Source: Pseudovibrio zosterae
Lineage (GTDB): Bacteria > Pseudomonadota > Alphaproteobacteria > Rhizobiales > Stappiaceae
DNA: 64,000 nt
Assembly (NCBI RefSeq): GCF_033843645.1
Contig: NZ_JAWXVZ010000009.1
Location: 137,338 to 201,337, forward strand
Reading direction: 5' to 3'
Below, piece by piece: positions 15,904 through 25,049 of the stretch (positions are counted from its first letter, which is position 1; each line of letters begins with the position of its first letter). Made by a program: the position numbers and the translations under genes. The notes under the pieces are model-generated. The model searched no databases. It saw nothing but the letters and a program-made list of their open reading frames with translations, and had not been told where the DNA came from.

Positions 15904-17736
15904 TCATGCGTCGTAGACCTTCACGCCCTTTGGTTTAGGCGCCTCAAGATCTTCTTCGCCGTCTGGGCCCGGGTCATCCGGCAGATGAGAAAGCGGAAAC
16001 TCCACCAGCTTGCCGTCCTTCATCTGCGGAGCCTTTTGCTTTGCCTCTTCGCCTTCAACCGGGGGCTGATGGGCATCAGGAATGATCACCAGATCGGCCT
16101 CAGCGGTTGCAGGCTCATCCGGGATCGGCGCATCTGCCTTCACCGCGGGTTTGGAACTCACCTCGGGCTTTGCCGTGGCCTGTGCGGCCTTGGCCGCAGT
16201 CTCGGGCTCAGCAGGCTTCACCGGTTCGGGCTTGGCTGCCTCAGCCTTTGCTGGCTCCGGCTCGCTCACCAGCTCGGCCTCATCCGCCTCGCGGGAAACA
16301 GGAGCCGCCTCTTCCACGGCCTCTGCCTCGGCAGTCATCGGCTCGGCAGCTGTCGCGGCTGCAGCGCCCCCAGCAGCGGCGGTTGGGGCCGCCAGCACTG
16401 GCGGTTCAAACAGCGCATCCTCCAAAGGCTCAAGGGTCGGCCGGTCTTCCTCATTGGTTTCAGGCTGCTTCCACTCATAGGCATCCAGACGCCCGGTCTT
16501 GGGCGATACCGGTGCCCAATGCGCGGAAATCATGCCATCGGCAATCCAGACCTTGTCTTGAGGCGCACGCACCGCGCGGCCCATCCATTCACGCACCCGG
16601 CCTTGATCGCCATATTCCATCTCTTCCAGATCGGCCATCAGCAAGAATGCACGCTGCGTTGGCTCCGAGCGCAGAACCTTCTTCAGCTGGGCACGCGCTT
16701 CATCAAAGTCGCGCGCGTCCATCGCCGCAATGGCAACCGCCAGCGCGCCTTCACCAGAATGCGCACGCAAGTTGGCAAGGTGCTTGACCCGGTTCAAGCG
16801 GTCGAGAATGGAATCGCCCGGACGCACATGGGCATAGGCATCGGCAAGGTCAGGATGCGGTGCCAGCTTCCAGGTCGCTTCAATGGTCTTGGACGCCTTG
16901 CGAATGTCCCCACGACGGGATTGCAGCCGAGACGCCACGAGCGCGGCAGGCACCAGATCAGGTGCCAGACCATGCGCCTCCACGGCCAGTGTACGGGCGC
17001 GATCCGGATCCTGGCTTTCCAGCTCAAGCGCGCGCGCTGTGAGCAGAACAGCCTTGTGGCGGCGATAGGTCTTCTTGTCGATCAGCTTGCCGGTGTAGTT
17101 CCGGTTCAGGCTGGAAATTGCCGCTTCCCAGTCTCCAGAAACCGCTTGATAGCCCAGCACCGCCTTGCCGGCCCACTTCAGGCCCGGAACCAGAGCAGAG
17201 GCTTCCTGCGCAAAGTGGCGGGCGGCCACAGGCTCTTGCTGACGCTCTGCTTCAATGAACAACCCATGCAGGCCAACGGCTTTGGCGCGAGGGTCTTCCA
17301 GCATAGCCTCAAACCGCTTGCGGCTGTCCGCATGGTCACCAAACATCTGCGCAGCTTGGGCCAACAGCAGCTTGGCAGCGGGCTCATCGCCCTTCAACAG
17401 CTTGTCTGCCTGCAAGCCGTGCTTGCGCGCCGCCATTGCATCGCCTGCGCCTAACGCCAGCAACCCTTTGGACAAGGCATCAAATCCACGATCCTTGCGC
17501 CGCCGCTGCATGAAACGGCCAGTCAGGCTTGGGAACTTCCAGATCAGGCGCATCAGGCCCCAGACGACCACCGTCACCGCCAGCAACACGCCCAGCGCCA
17601 CCAACGTGGTCAGCAGGCTGGCCTGAATGCGGTAGCCTTCCCAGTCCAGTGTCACGATGCCCGGGCGGTCAGCAATCCACGCGCCGCCCAGCGCGAGCAG
17701 GAAGACAACAGCGAAAAAGAACAGTACGCGGATCAT
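15904..17736 (-). CDS. hemY: HemY-like TPR membrane protein
   Basis: A 610-residue inner-membrane protein. Two transmembrane segments lie at the N-terminus (about residues 3-21 and 40-65), in the HemY_N domain, followed by a long alpha-helical TPR-like region (about 95-410) and a low-complexity Ala/Glu/Pro/Lys-rich tail (about 440-600). Despite its name the family has no proven enzymatic step; it is linked to heme synthesis by gene order. Here it is the last gene of hemC-hemD-mic60-hemY, 18 bp after mic60, which is the standard alphaproteobacterial order. It should not be confused with the Gram-positive protoporphyrinogen oxidase also called HemY. Confidence 0.85.
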   Translation of the reverse strand: MIRVLFFFAVVFLLALGGAWIADRPGIVTLDWEGYRIQASLLTTLVALGVLLAVTVVVWGLMRLIWKFPSLTGRFMQRRRKDRGFDALSKGLLALGAGDAMAARKHGLQADKLLKGDEPAAKLLLAQAAQMFGDHADSRKRFEAMLEDPRAKAVGLHGLFIEAERQQEPVAARHFAQEASALVPGLKWAGKAVLGYQAVSGDWEAAISSLNRNYTGKLIDKKTYRRHKAVLLTARALELESQDPDRARTLAVEAHGLAPDLVPAALVASRLQSRRGDIRKASKTIEATWKLAPHPDLADAYAHVRPGDSILDRLNRVKHLANLRAHSGEGALAVAIAAMDARDFDEARAQLKKVLRSEPTQRAFLLMADLEEMEYGDQGRVREWMGRAVRAPQDKVWIADGMISAHWAPVSPKTGRLDAYEWKQPETNEEDRPTLEPLEDALFEPPVLAAPTAAAGGAAAATAAEPMTAEAEAVEEAAPVSREADEAELVSEPEPAKAEAAKPEPVKPAEPETAAKAAQATAKPEVSSKPAVKADAPIPDEPATAEADLVIIPDAHQPPVEGEEAKQKAPQMKDGKLVEFPLSHLPDDPGPDGEEDLEAPKPKGVKVYDA

Positions 17737-17754
17737 GCCGTTGGATCCTTCCGG

Positions 17755-19638
17755 TTATTGTTGGCTTGCCGTAGCAAGGGATTTCAGAACTTCGTCGGTA
17801 ACCTTCGCCACCAGAGCATCGGCCTGCAACCGGGCGCGAACCTGACCGGCCCATGTAGCGCCCGCCGCTTTGACCGGTTCTGGCAGTTGGTCATAAGCGG
17901 CCAGTGCCCCTTCCAGATCACCGGAAGCCACACGGGCTTCCATCGACCCCAACCGATCCCGCGGTGTGGTGCCCTCATTGTCCCCCGGCGTGCGAATGGA
18001 AACGAGAGACTGGGCACTGTTCATCAGCCGGTCTACCACGCCTTCACTCTGGCTGGTCACGTCCGCAGCACTCATGGCGCGGGCTGCACCGCCGAAGCGG
18101 GCAATCAACTGGCTGCGTGTCGGAATGCCAGAGGACGCATATTCCTTGAGCGGGGCAAGCTGGCTTTTATCGCCGGTCATGACCGCTTCCACCGCGCTAA
18201 GCTCTGTCCCATAAGGACGCCCGCCCTCGACGGCCGCCTGCAGTGACGCAATCGCAATGGCACGGGCGGCCCGCTCCTGCGCACTGGCATCCCCCACGCG
18301 CTGCTCCAACCGGTTCAGCTGAGCCGTCACCGTGTCTGAAAGGCTCTGCAGCTGGCTCACCAGCGCATCCATTTGCACTCTTGTTTCAGCCTGTGTCTGA
18401 ACCTGCGCCTGCAGGTTGGCTGCAGTCTGAGCAATGCGCGTTTCCAAAGAGGTCACCAGTTGCTGCTGAGAGCGCACTGTCTCCGGCAACTGGGCCAATG
18501 ACCCGGCTTCCTCCTGAAGCTGCGCAGCCTGTTCCTGCAAGGTCGCAACCTGTGCCTTCACGGCCTCCAACGCTTCTTCAGAGGCCCCCTGCCCAGCCTC
18601 GCTCAACGCGGCGATCTGCGCCTGAACCTCTTCCAGTGTGGCCCGCAAGCTGGAAACTGCAGCACCATCTCCGGCCGCGCCCTCATTCACGAACCCACGC
18701 AGTTCCTCAACACCCTTGGCCAGTTCCTGAACCTGCGTGTCATAGGTCGCCCCCAAAATGTCACGCATCTGGTCAAAGCTGGCGCTGGCACTTTCCTCTG
18801 CGCTGGCAACACGTTCGCGCAACTCGTCAAAAAGATCTTGCGCAGGCGCTGCCGTCACCGATGCTCTCAGGTCAGAAATCTGCTGTTCAAGCGTTTCAAC
18901 ACGGTCCTGCGAGGCAGCAACGAGCTGCTGAAGCGCTGTCTGCTGTTCTTCCTGCTGCTGCGAGGCCAACGAGAGCACGCCCATCTGCTGCAGGCCATAT
19001 CCGCCGCCCATCACCACAAGACCGCCAATCACACCGGCCGCGATAAGCGAGCCTAGTCCGGCTCCGCTCTGCTTTTGGCTGGCGCTTGCGTTTGCCACAG
19101 CACCCGCCGGGGCGGCCTGCTTTGGCTTGTCTGCGGTTTTGCTGTCCTCTGGCTTCTTGTCGTCCGCCTTTGGAGCAGCAGCTTCTTTTGGCTTGTCCGC
19201 GCCCGTTTTGGCACCAGCAGTGGAGGCGCTGGCATCAGGCTTGGTCGGTTCCGCCGCTTTCTCGGCTGCCCCCTTCAAGGGGCCATCACCGCTCTTCTTC
19301 TCCGGCTCTGCCGCCTTGGCAGCGGCGGCAGGCTTGGTAGCTTCCTCAGGCTTTTTTGTAGGGTCCGCCTTTGCGGCTTCCGGCTTCGGCGCTTCTGGCT
19401 TTGCCTCAGCAGCCTTGTCCTTGGCAGGGTTTGCGGCTTCCTTCGCGGCCTCAGCGACCTTGGCAGCTTCCGCCTTTGCCTCCTGCTCTTCCGCAAGAGA
19501 GGCCTTCACCTCTTTAGCTTCCAGATCAATGGTCACATTCTTCCGCGCTGGCCGCCGCCCTGATGGACGTGCGCCCGCAGATCGATTTGTGGAGCTGCCG
19601 CTACCGGTGTCTCCGGTCTTTGGTTTGTCAGCTGCCAT
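17755..19638 (-). CDS. mic60: Mitofilin/Mic60-related inner-membrane protein
   Basis: A 627-residue protein with the domain plan of alphaproteobacterial Mic60: an N-terminal Ala/Lys/Glu/Pro-rich cytoplasmic region (about 1-185), one transmembrane helix (LGSLIAAGVIGGLVVMGGGY, about 190-210), a long coiled coil (about 215-440) and a C-terminal mitofilin signature region. In bacteria these proteins bend the inner membrane and bridge to outer-membrane BamA, as the mitochondrial relatives do at crista junctions. Start set at 19638 because GGAGG lies 7 nt upstream; the open frame reaches 18 codons further. Its place between hemD and hemY matches the conserved location in the class, and the coupling to heme synthesis is not explained. 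Confidence 0.85.
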   Translation of the reverse strand: MAADKPKTGDTGSGSSTNRSAGARPSGRRPARKNVTIDLEAKEVKASLAEEQEAKAEAAKVAEAAKEAANPAKDKAAEAKPEAPKPEAAKADPTKKPEEATKPAAAAKAAEPEKKSGDGPLKGAAEKAAEPTKPDASASTAGAKTGADKPKEAAAPKADDKKPEDSKTADKPKQAAPAGAVANASASQKQSGAGLGSLIAAGVIGGLVVMGGGYGLQQMGVLSLASQQQEEQQTALQQLVAASQDRVETLEQQISDLRASVTAAPAQDLFDELRERVASAEESASASFDQMRDILGATYDTQVQELAKGVEELRGFVNEGAAGDGAAVSSLRATLEEVQAQIAALSEAGQGASEEALEAVKAQVATLQEQAAQLQEEAGSLAQLPETVRSQQQLVTSLETRIAQTAANLQAQVQTQAETRVQMDALVSQLQSLSDTVTAQLNRLEQRVGDASAQERAARAIAIASLQAAVEGGRPYGTELSAVEAVMTGDKSQLAPLKEYASSGIPTRSQLIARFGGAARAMSAADVTSQSEGVVDRLMNSAQSLVSIRTPGDNEGTTPRDRLGSMEARVASGDLEGALAAYDQLPEPVKAAGATWAGQVRARLQADALVAKVTDEVLKSLATASQQ

Positions 19639-19761
19639 CAAACATCCTCCATCTGTAAGCCTTGGGGGCAGTGTCGCAATTTGCTCTGGCAATTACCAGT
19701 GAACACCACCGTTCATGTTACGCCACATATTTCAGCGCAGCGCAATCAAGAGAAATCCGAT

Positions 19762-20484
19762 CTAATCCGCCAGCGGTTTCTGTCCTATTAAATCGAGCAG
19801 AGCCGCTTCGGTCGGTTCGCGGGCGATTTCCACCTCCGCAAATCCGTCCAGCGCTGCCGCGATTTTCTCAGAAACACATAGAGCTTTCATAGAGTTAACG
19901 AACACTGAGATTTTTTCAAGGCGCATCAACTGCGTAAACGTGTGCGCTGTACGCCGCGAATAGAACAACACCCGTTCAAACTCCCCTGCCGCAAGCCGGT
20001 GTGCCGTATCGGCAGAAAAGCGCGCCTTCGGCTCCATGGAATAGACCACAACACCGCGACACTTTATCCCATGAATACTAAGAGCTTTTGGCAGATCTCC
20101 GCTCAGGTCCTGCCCACAGGGGTAAAAAACCGTTCCCCGGGCACCCACCCGCGCCATCAACGCCGTTAAATCTTCTAGCGTGCCTGACGCGCTGTAAATG
20201 CGCTCGAATCCAACCGCACGCGCTTCTTCAGCGCTGCGATCTCCGACGGTAAAGATTGGAAAACTCAACAGCTGCGGCAGAACACCCAGCTCTTCAAGCG
20301 ACCTCAAGGCACGGGCGCTTGTCAGCGCCACCGCCCCCACGTCGTCCAGCATCAGGGCGCCCGGCTTGGGGCGCACCACCTGAAACTGCAGCAATGGCTC
20401 AATGCTTACCTCGTGCCCCATAGCCTGCAGTTGCGCCGCTGTCCGCGATGCTTCGGGCTCTGGTCGGGTCACAAGAATACGCAT
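19762..20484 (-). CDS. hemD: Uroporphyrinogen-III synthase
   Basis: Closes and inverts ring D of hydroxymethylbilane to form uroporphyrinogen III in tetrapyrrole synthesis. The 240-residue protein shows the weakly conserved two-domain HemD pattern: ILVTRPEPEASRTAAQL at the N-terminus, VALTSARALRSL near residue 55, FPIFTVGDRSAEEARAVGF near 80 and FYSRRTAHTF near 175. The ATG at 20484 overlaps the hemC stop by one base (TGATG), so the two are translationally coupled. Its sequence divergence is normal for this family; the assignment rests on motifs plus position next to hemC. Confidence 0.92.
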   Translation of the reverse strand: MRILVTRPEPEASRTAAQLQAMGHEVSIEPLLQFQVVRPKPGALMLDDVGAVALTSARALRSLEELGVLPQLLSFPIFTVGDRSAEEARAVGFERIYSASGTLEDLTALMARVGARGTVFYPCGQDLSGDLPKALSIHGIKCRGVVVYSMEPKARFSADTAHRLAAGEFERVLFYSRRTAHTFTQLMRLEKISVFVNSMKALCVSEKIAAALDGFAEVEIAREPTEAALLDLIGQKPLAD

Positions 20485-21416
20485 CAACTCTCCAAAAAGT
20501 CTGGCCCCGCCTTGGCGTAAAGCTCCTTACCGGCCGCCTCGCCAATGCTCCTTGCTTCGCTGATCGGGCCTTCCCGCTCCACCCGGTGGGTTTGGCTGCC
20601 ATCGGGCTTGATCACTTCACCCCTGAAGAGTATCCGCTCTCCCTCTACAACAGCAAGTCCCCCAATCGGCGTGCGGCACGAACCGTCCATTTCCGCCAGA
20701 AACGCCCGCTCCACCGTCACGCGCGCTTCGGTCTCCGCATCGTGGATGGGTGCCAGCATCTTGGCAATCTCGGCGTCGTTTTCGCGCACCTCAATGCAGA
20801 TTGCCCCTTGCCCCACCGCCGGCAAGAACTGCTCGGTATCAGCGCGCGAGGTAATCAGATGCTCAAGACCGAGGCGATGCAAACCGGCACACGCCAGAAA
20901 GGTGCCATCCACCACGCCTTCTTCCAGTTTGCGCAGCCGCGTTTGCAGGTTGCCGCGGTACATGACCACCTCAATGTCCGGACGCAGCCGCTTGATCTGA
21001 GCCTGACGGCGCAAGGAAGAAGAACCCACAACCGCGCCCTGTGGCAAATCTTCCACCCGCGCCGCTTTTGGGGATAAAAATGCATCACGCACATCTTCCC
21101 GCGGCAGATAGGTGGTCAGCGCCAGCCCTTCCGGCAATACCGTTGGCATGTCCTTGGTAGAATGCACCGCAAGATCAATGGTGCCATCCAGCAGCGCCTC
21201 TTCGATTTCCTTTGTAAACAGGCCTTTCCCGCCCGCTTCGGAAAGAGGGCGATCCTGAATCTTGTCGCCGGTCGTCTTGATGACGACAACCTCAAATGCT
21301 TCCTCTGGCAGCCCGTGGGCATCCATCATTCGCTGCCGGGTTTCATGCGCCTGTGCAAGCGCGAGGGCACTTCCACGCGTGCCGATCTTGATCAGTTTTT
21401 TTTGCAAGGAACTCAT
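20484..21416 (-). CDS. hemC: Porphobilinogen deaminase (hydroxymethylbilane synthase)
   Basis: Polymerises four porphobilinogens into hydroxymethylbilane. All family landmarks are present: IGTRGSALALAQA at the N-terminus, HSTKDMPT near residue 85, GSSSLRRQAQ near 128, RGNLQTRLRKL near 152 and the cysteine that carries the dipyrromethane cofactor in GSCRTPIGG near 240. Length (310) is standard. The start is ATG 21416 rather than the in-frame TTG two codons earlier. It begins the operon hemC-hemD-mic60-hemY and is divergent from tsaD with about 105 bp between them, a classic alphaproteobacterial arrangement. Confidence 0.96.
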   Translation of the reverse strand: MSSLQKKLIKIGTRGSALALAQAHETRQRMMDAHGLPEEAFEVVVIKTTGDKIQDRPLSEAGGKGLFTKEIEEALLDGTIDLAVHSTKDMPTVLPEGLALTTYLPREDVRDAFLSPKAARVEDLPQGAVVGSSSLRRQAQIKRLRPDIEVVMYRGNLQTRLRKLEEGVVDGTFLACAGLHRLGLEHLITSRADTEQFLPAVGQGAICIEVRENDAEIAKMLAPIHDAETEARVTVERAFLAEMDGSCRTPIGGLAVVEGERILFRGEVIKPDGSQTHRVEREGPISEARSIGEAAGKELYAKAGPDFLES

Positions 21417-21523
21417 TTCCAACGCTAGGGCCTCGTGCTAATGGAGCGGGTTAAAGCGTTCGACCTATAAAATCAATCGGCCATTCGGGCATTAACAAAG
21501 AACAGGTCATAAGGAGACACCGG

Positions 21524-22630
21524 GTGCTGACCGTCCTCGGCATAGAAACCAGTTGTGACGAAACCGCCGCAGCCGTGGTGCGCGTAAATGAGAACGGAGA
21601 GCACGAAATCCTCTCCAACGCCATCTATTCGCAAATCCATGAGCATGAGACCTACGGCGGCGTTGTGCCGGAGATCGCGGCCCGCTCTCACATTCAGGTT
21701 CTGGATGGAATCGCCCAAAAAGCCATGGATGAGGCGGGCACCAGCTGGGATGATCTCAGCGCCGTTGCCGCCACTGCTGGCCCAGGCCTGATCGGCGGCG
21801 TCATTGTCGGCCTCATGACAGCCAAAGCCATCGCCATGGCAGCCAACAAGCCCCTGCTGGCAATCAACCATCTGGAAGGCCACGCACTGACCGCACGCCT
21901 CACAGACAAGGTGGCGTTTCCCTATCTTCTCCTGCTCGTGTCAGGTGGGCACACCCAGTTCCTTCTGGTGAAAGGCATCGGTGAATACGAACGCCTCGGC
22001 ACCACCATTGACGACGCCATTGGCGAAGCCTTCGACAAGACCGCCAAGCTGCTTGGCCTGCCCTATCCCGGCGGCCCTGCAGTGGAACAGGCAGCCGCCA
22101 AAGGCGATCCGAAGGCCTACAAGTTGCCGCGCCCGTTGTTGGACCGTCCCGGCCTCGACATGTCTTTTGCGGGCCTCAAGACGGCCGTGCGCACCGCAGC
22201 GCTCAAGGAAGAGCCGGTCAGCGACGAAACAATCAACAACCTTTGCGCCGCGTTTCAGGAAGCGGTGGCAGATGTCATCGGCCATCGTTCCCAGCGGGCC
22301 TTCGAGCTGTTCAAAGAACGCTTCCCGGAAATTGCTCCGGTCATGGTCATTGCAGGCGGTGTAGCTGCCAACAACGCCATCCGCACCCGGCTGACCGAGG
22401 TTGCCAGCCAGAATGAAGCCAGCCTGATTGCGCCGCCGCACAAACTGTGCACCGACAACGCTGCCATGATTGCATGGGCGGGCATTGAACGCCTGCGCAC
22501 CAAGGGGCTGGATCAGGCTGCCACAAACGGGGATGGCGACGACATGGAAGAAGTGCCGCGCCCACGCTGGCCCTTGGACCAACTCTCTGAAAGTGTGTTT
22601 GGCTCCGGCCGAAAAGGCGCTAAGGTCTGA
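21524..22630 (+). CDS. tsaD: tRNA N6-adenosine threonylcarbamoyltransferase
   Basis: Transfers the threonylcarbamoyl group to A37 of ANN-decoding tRNAs with TsaB and TsaE. It starts with GTG (AAGGAG 9 nt upstream). The ASKHA-fold signatures are clear: GIETSCDETAAAVV at the N-terminus, the metal-binding HxxxH in INHLEGHAL near residue 115, LLVSGGHTQF near 138 and GGVAANNAIR near 283. Length of 368 residues is a little over the E. coli size because of a C-terminal extension typical of the class. It leads a same-strand run with Nudix, gpsA, YciI and EVE genes. Confidence 0.96.
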   Translation: MLTVLGIETSCDETAAAVVRVNENGEHEILSNAIYSQIHEHETYGGVVPEIAARSHIQVLDGIAQKAMDEAGTSWDDLSAVAATAGPGLIGGVIVGLMTAKAIAMAANKPLLAINHLEGHALTARLTDKVAFPYLLLLVSGGHTQFLLVKGIGEYERLGTTIDDAIGEAFDKTAKLLGLPYPGGPAVEQAAAKGDPKAYKLPRPLLDRPGLDMSFAGLKTAVRTAALKEEPVSDETINNLCAAFQEAVADVIGHRSQRAFELFKERFPEIAPVMVIAGGVAANNAIRTRLTEVASQNEASLIAPPHKLCTDNAAMIAWAGIERLRTKGLDQAATNGDGDDMEEVPRPRWPLDQLSESVFGSGRKGAKV

Positions 22631-22669
22631 GCGCGTCTCCTCCAGAGCATTCTTTCACGCAGGAAATCC

Positions 22670-23143
22670 ATGCACACTTCTCCTAGAGAGCTGGCCTTCA
22701 AGGCCTACATCTACCTGACCTGTGGCCCGGAGCTGTTGGTCATGCATGAACCGGAAGTGCCGGAAGATGAGGGCTTTCAGGTTGCAGGCGGCACCGTTGA
22801 CCCCGGCGAGAGCTTCCTTCAGGCTGCACTGCGAGAGTTTGAGGAAGAAACCGGCTTGAGGCTGTCTTGCGCGCTCGACCTTCTCGACGAGGAAACATAC
22901 CTCAAACAGGAGGTTCGCAATCCCGGCTGGCAGCGCCGTGTGTTTTATCACGCCCGCCTGCGGGAAAAGCCCGCAGAAACCTGGGATCACTACGAGATGC
23001 ATCCAAGCGACGGCAGCGATCCGATCCTGTTGCGTTATCAGTGGCTGGACCTGCGAGAGACCGCCAATCTGGATCCAAGTCTTTACTACGCGGATTTTGA
23101 TCGCCCGCTCGCAGCACTTCGCAAACGCCTCGGTTTGGTTTGA
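22670..23143 (+). CDS. Nudix hydrolase
   Basis: A 157-residue Nudix-fold protein. The Nudix box runs from about residue 43 to 65 and fits GX5EX7REUXEEXGU, with Mg-binding glutamates in REFEEETGL. The substrate is unknown; candidates are nucleoside diphosphate derivatives or damaged nucleotides. It lies 40 bp after tsaD and 18 bp before gpsA, so it is probably transcribed with them, although it is not a fixed member of that gene order in the class. Confidence 0.85.
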   Translation: MHTSPRELAFKAYIYLTCGPELLVMHEPEVPEDEGFQVAGGTVDPGESFLQAALREFEEETGLRLSCALDLLDEETYLKQEVRNPGWQRRVFYHARLREKPAETWDHYEMHPSDGSDPILLRYQWLDLRETANLDPSLYYADFDRPLAALRKRLGLV

Positions 23144-23161
23144 GTTAAGAAAGGCCTGTTC

Positions 23162-24175
23162 ATGTCTGACCCAACAACCTATCAGACCATCGCTGTGCTG
23201 GGTGGCGGCTCTTGGGGCACCGCGCTGGCGCTGGCCGCGTGCCGCGCCGGACGAACCGTGCGCCAATGGGCCCGTGATGCAGAAACCGTTGCTGCCATCA
23301 ACGAGCACAACACCAACCCGAAGTATCTTCCCGGCATCACGTGGGCTGAGCACATCACCGCCACGACAGATCTGGAAGAGGCGGTTAAAGGGGCTGATGC
23401 GATCCTGCTTGTCACCCCGGCGCAAACCACCGCTGTTGTCCTTGAACAAATCAAGCCATGGGTCACCAAAGGCACGCCCCTTGTGCTCTGCGCCAAGGGA
23501 ATTGAGGCCAGCACCGGCCGACTTCTCTCAGAAGTTGTGGATGAATCCTTGCCGGACGCCATCGCCTGCGCGCTCTCTGGACCCAGTTTTGCCGTTGATG
23601 TGGCCAAGGGCCTGCCCACCGCCGTGACCATCGCCAGCGAAAACGCCTTGGTTGCCGACCATCTTTCAGAAGCACTCGCCTCCGCGAGCTTTCGGCCCTA
23701 CGCCACGGACGATCTCATCGGCGTGGAAGTCGGCGGCGCGCTCAAGAACGTGCTCGCCATCGCCTGCGGCGCGGCAGTGGGTTACGGCCTCGGCGCCAGC
23801 GCGCAAGCCGCCCTTACGGCACGCGGATTCGCAGAACTCTCCCGTTTAGGGGCCGCTCTGGGTGCCCGTAAGGAAACTCTTACCGGCTTGTCTGGCCTTG
23901 GCGACCTTGTGCTGACATGCTCCTCGGAGCAATCCCGCAACTTCGCTTTCGGCCTTTCCATTGGGCGCGGCACGGACCCGCAGAGCCTTGTAGCCCCCGG
24001 TCAAAAGCTTGCCGAAGGCGCGCACTCAGCGCGCATTGCCGTCTCTCTGGCCGCAAAACACGGTGTCGACATGCCCATAGCAGCAGCCGTGGCAGAGGTC
24101 GTAACCGGCAAACTGAGCATCGAAAAAGCGCTCAGCGACCTAATGACGCGTCCGCTAAAGCGCGAGGCGCACTAA
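23162..24175 (+). CDS. gpsA: Glycerol-3-phosphate dehydrogenase [NAD(P)+]
   Basis: Reduces dihydroxyacetone phosphate to sn-glycerol-3-phosphate for membrane lipid synthesis. The N-terminal dinucleotide-binding motif GGGSWGTALA (about residue 15), the CAKGIE segment near 112, LSGPSFAVDVAKGLPTAVT near 140 and the catalytic lysine region VGGALKNVLAIACG near 195 are all as expected, and length (337) is normal. The start is preceded by AAGAAAGG. It belongs to the tsaD run, in the usual alphaproteobacterial order tsaD-gpsA-yciI-EVE. Confidence 0.96.
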   Translation: MSDPTTYQTIAVLGGGSWGTALALAACRAGRTVRQWARDAETVAAINEHNTNPKYLPGITWAEHITATTDLEEAVKGADAILLVTPAQTTAVVLEQIKPWVTKGTPLVLCAKGIEASTGRLLSEVVDESLPDAIACALSGPSFAVDVAKGLPTAVTIASENALVADHLSEALASASFRPYATDDLIGVEVGGALKNVLAIACGAAVGYGLGASAQAALTARGFAELSRLGAALGARKETLTGLSGLGDLVLTCSSEQSRNFAFGLSIGRGTDPQSLVAPGQKLAEGAHSARIAVSLAAKHGVDMPIAAAVAEVVTGKLSIEKALSDLMTRPLKREAH

Positions 24176-24261
24176 TCGCCGTTTCCCTTTAAAGTTTACG
24201 TGTTGGATAGTAATGAGATACGCGTAATCTGCGATTCTGCATGAACTCGGGAGGCGAACCC

Positions 24262-24552
24262 ATGCTGTATGCGATCATTTGCACTGATAAGGCCCATGCC
24301 ACCAACCTGCGGCAGGAAACCCGCACGGCTCACTTGGAATTCATCAAGAACCTGGGACCACGCGTCAAGGCGGCAGGCCCCTTTCTGGCCGACGACATGA
24401 CAACTTCAACCGGCACCTTGCTCATTGTTGAATGTGCAAATCGCGATGAAGCACTGGCAATCTCTCAAGAAGACCCATATTCAAGCGCTGGCCTCTTTGA
24501 ATCCGTAGAAATCCGTCCATGGAACTGGCTCATCAACAATCCGGAGACCTGA
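24262..24552 (+). CDS. YciI-like protein
   Basis: A 96-residue ferredoxin-fold protein of the YciI family. The typical features are MLYAIICTDKA at the N-terminus, an RTAHLEFI segment containing the conserved histidine near residue 25, and an acidic QEDPYSSAGLFESVEIRPW end. The start at 24262 is chosen because GGGAGG lies 8 nt upstream; the frame is open seven codons earlier. Biochemical function is not settled for most of the family, although some relatives take part in degradative pathways. The next gene starts 1 bp after its stop codon. Confidence 0.85.
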   Translation: MLYAIICTDKAHATNLRQETRTAHLEFIKNLGPRVKAAGPFLADDMTTSTGTLLIVECANRDEALAISQEDPYSSAGLFESVEIRPWNWLINNPET

Positions 24553-24553
24553 T

Positions 24554-24982
24554 TTGAACTACTGGCTTTTCAAGTCTGAACCGAACAAGTGGTCATGGGA
24601 CCAGCAGAAAGCTAAAGGCGATCAAGGTGAAGAGTGGGATGGCGTGCGCAATTATCAGGCACGCAATTTCATGCGCACCATGCAGATCGGCGACCGGGGC
24701 TTTTTCTACCATTCCAACATCGGCAAAGAGATTGTTGGCATCGTGGAAGTATGTGCTCTGGCCCACCCTGACAGCACCACCGACGATCCACGTTGGGAAT
24801 GCGTGGACATCAAGGCGGTCTGCGATGTGCCCAAGCCGATCACCCTTGCAGATGTGAAAGCCGACGAGCGTCTTTCAGACATGTCTCTGGTCACGTCCAT
24901 GCGACTTTCCGTTCAACCGGTAAAGCCAGAGGAATGGGATCTGATCTGCCGCTTGGGCGGTCTGGATCCCGACAAGATCTGA
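24554..24982 (+). CDS. EVE-domain protein
   Basis: A 142-residue single EVE domain related to human THYN1. Visible motifs are NYWLFKSEPNKWSWDQ at the start, EWDGVRNYQARNFMR near residue 28, GDRGFFYHSN near 48 and DPRWECVDI near 80. EVE is a PUA-like fold, and family members bind modified bases in DNA or RNA. Translation starts at TTG 24554, one base after the YciI stop, with GGAG inside the end of YciI, so the pair is probably coupled. The family often accompanies heme/tsaD/gpsA genes in this class, without a known reason. Confidence 0.9.
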   Translation: MNYWLFKSEPNKWSWDQQKAKGDQGEEWDGVRNYQARNFMRTMQIGDRGFFYHSNIGKEIVGIVEVCALAHPDSTTDDPRWECVDIKAVCDVPKPITLADVKADERLSDMSLVTSMRLSVQPVKPEEWDLICRLGGLDPDKI

Positions 24983-25005
24983 AACCAGCACAAATGATGA
25001 TTAGG

Positions 25006-25038
25006 AAGGCCTGTTCCAATTGCGGTTCAGGCCTTTTT
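25006..25038 (+). terminator. Terminator after the EVE gene
   Basis: Stem aaggcctg (25006-25013) pairs with caggcctt (25028-25035), followed by TTTTT. It lies between the converging EVE and mesaconyl-CoA hydratase genes. Confidence 0.8.
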
Positions 25039-25049
25039 CATTGGCCCGC

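Noticed and set aside
15985..17454. 489-codon plus-strand frame
   Set aside because: Antisense shadow of hemY produced by high GC content at third positions; no domain is visible.
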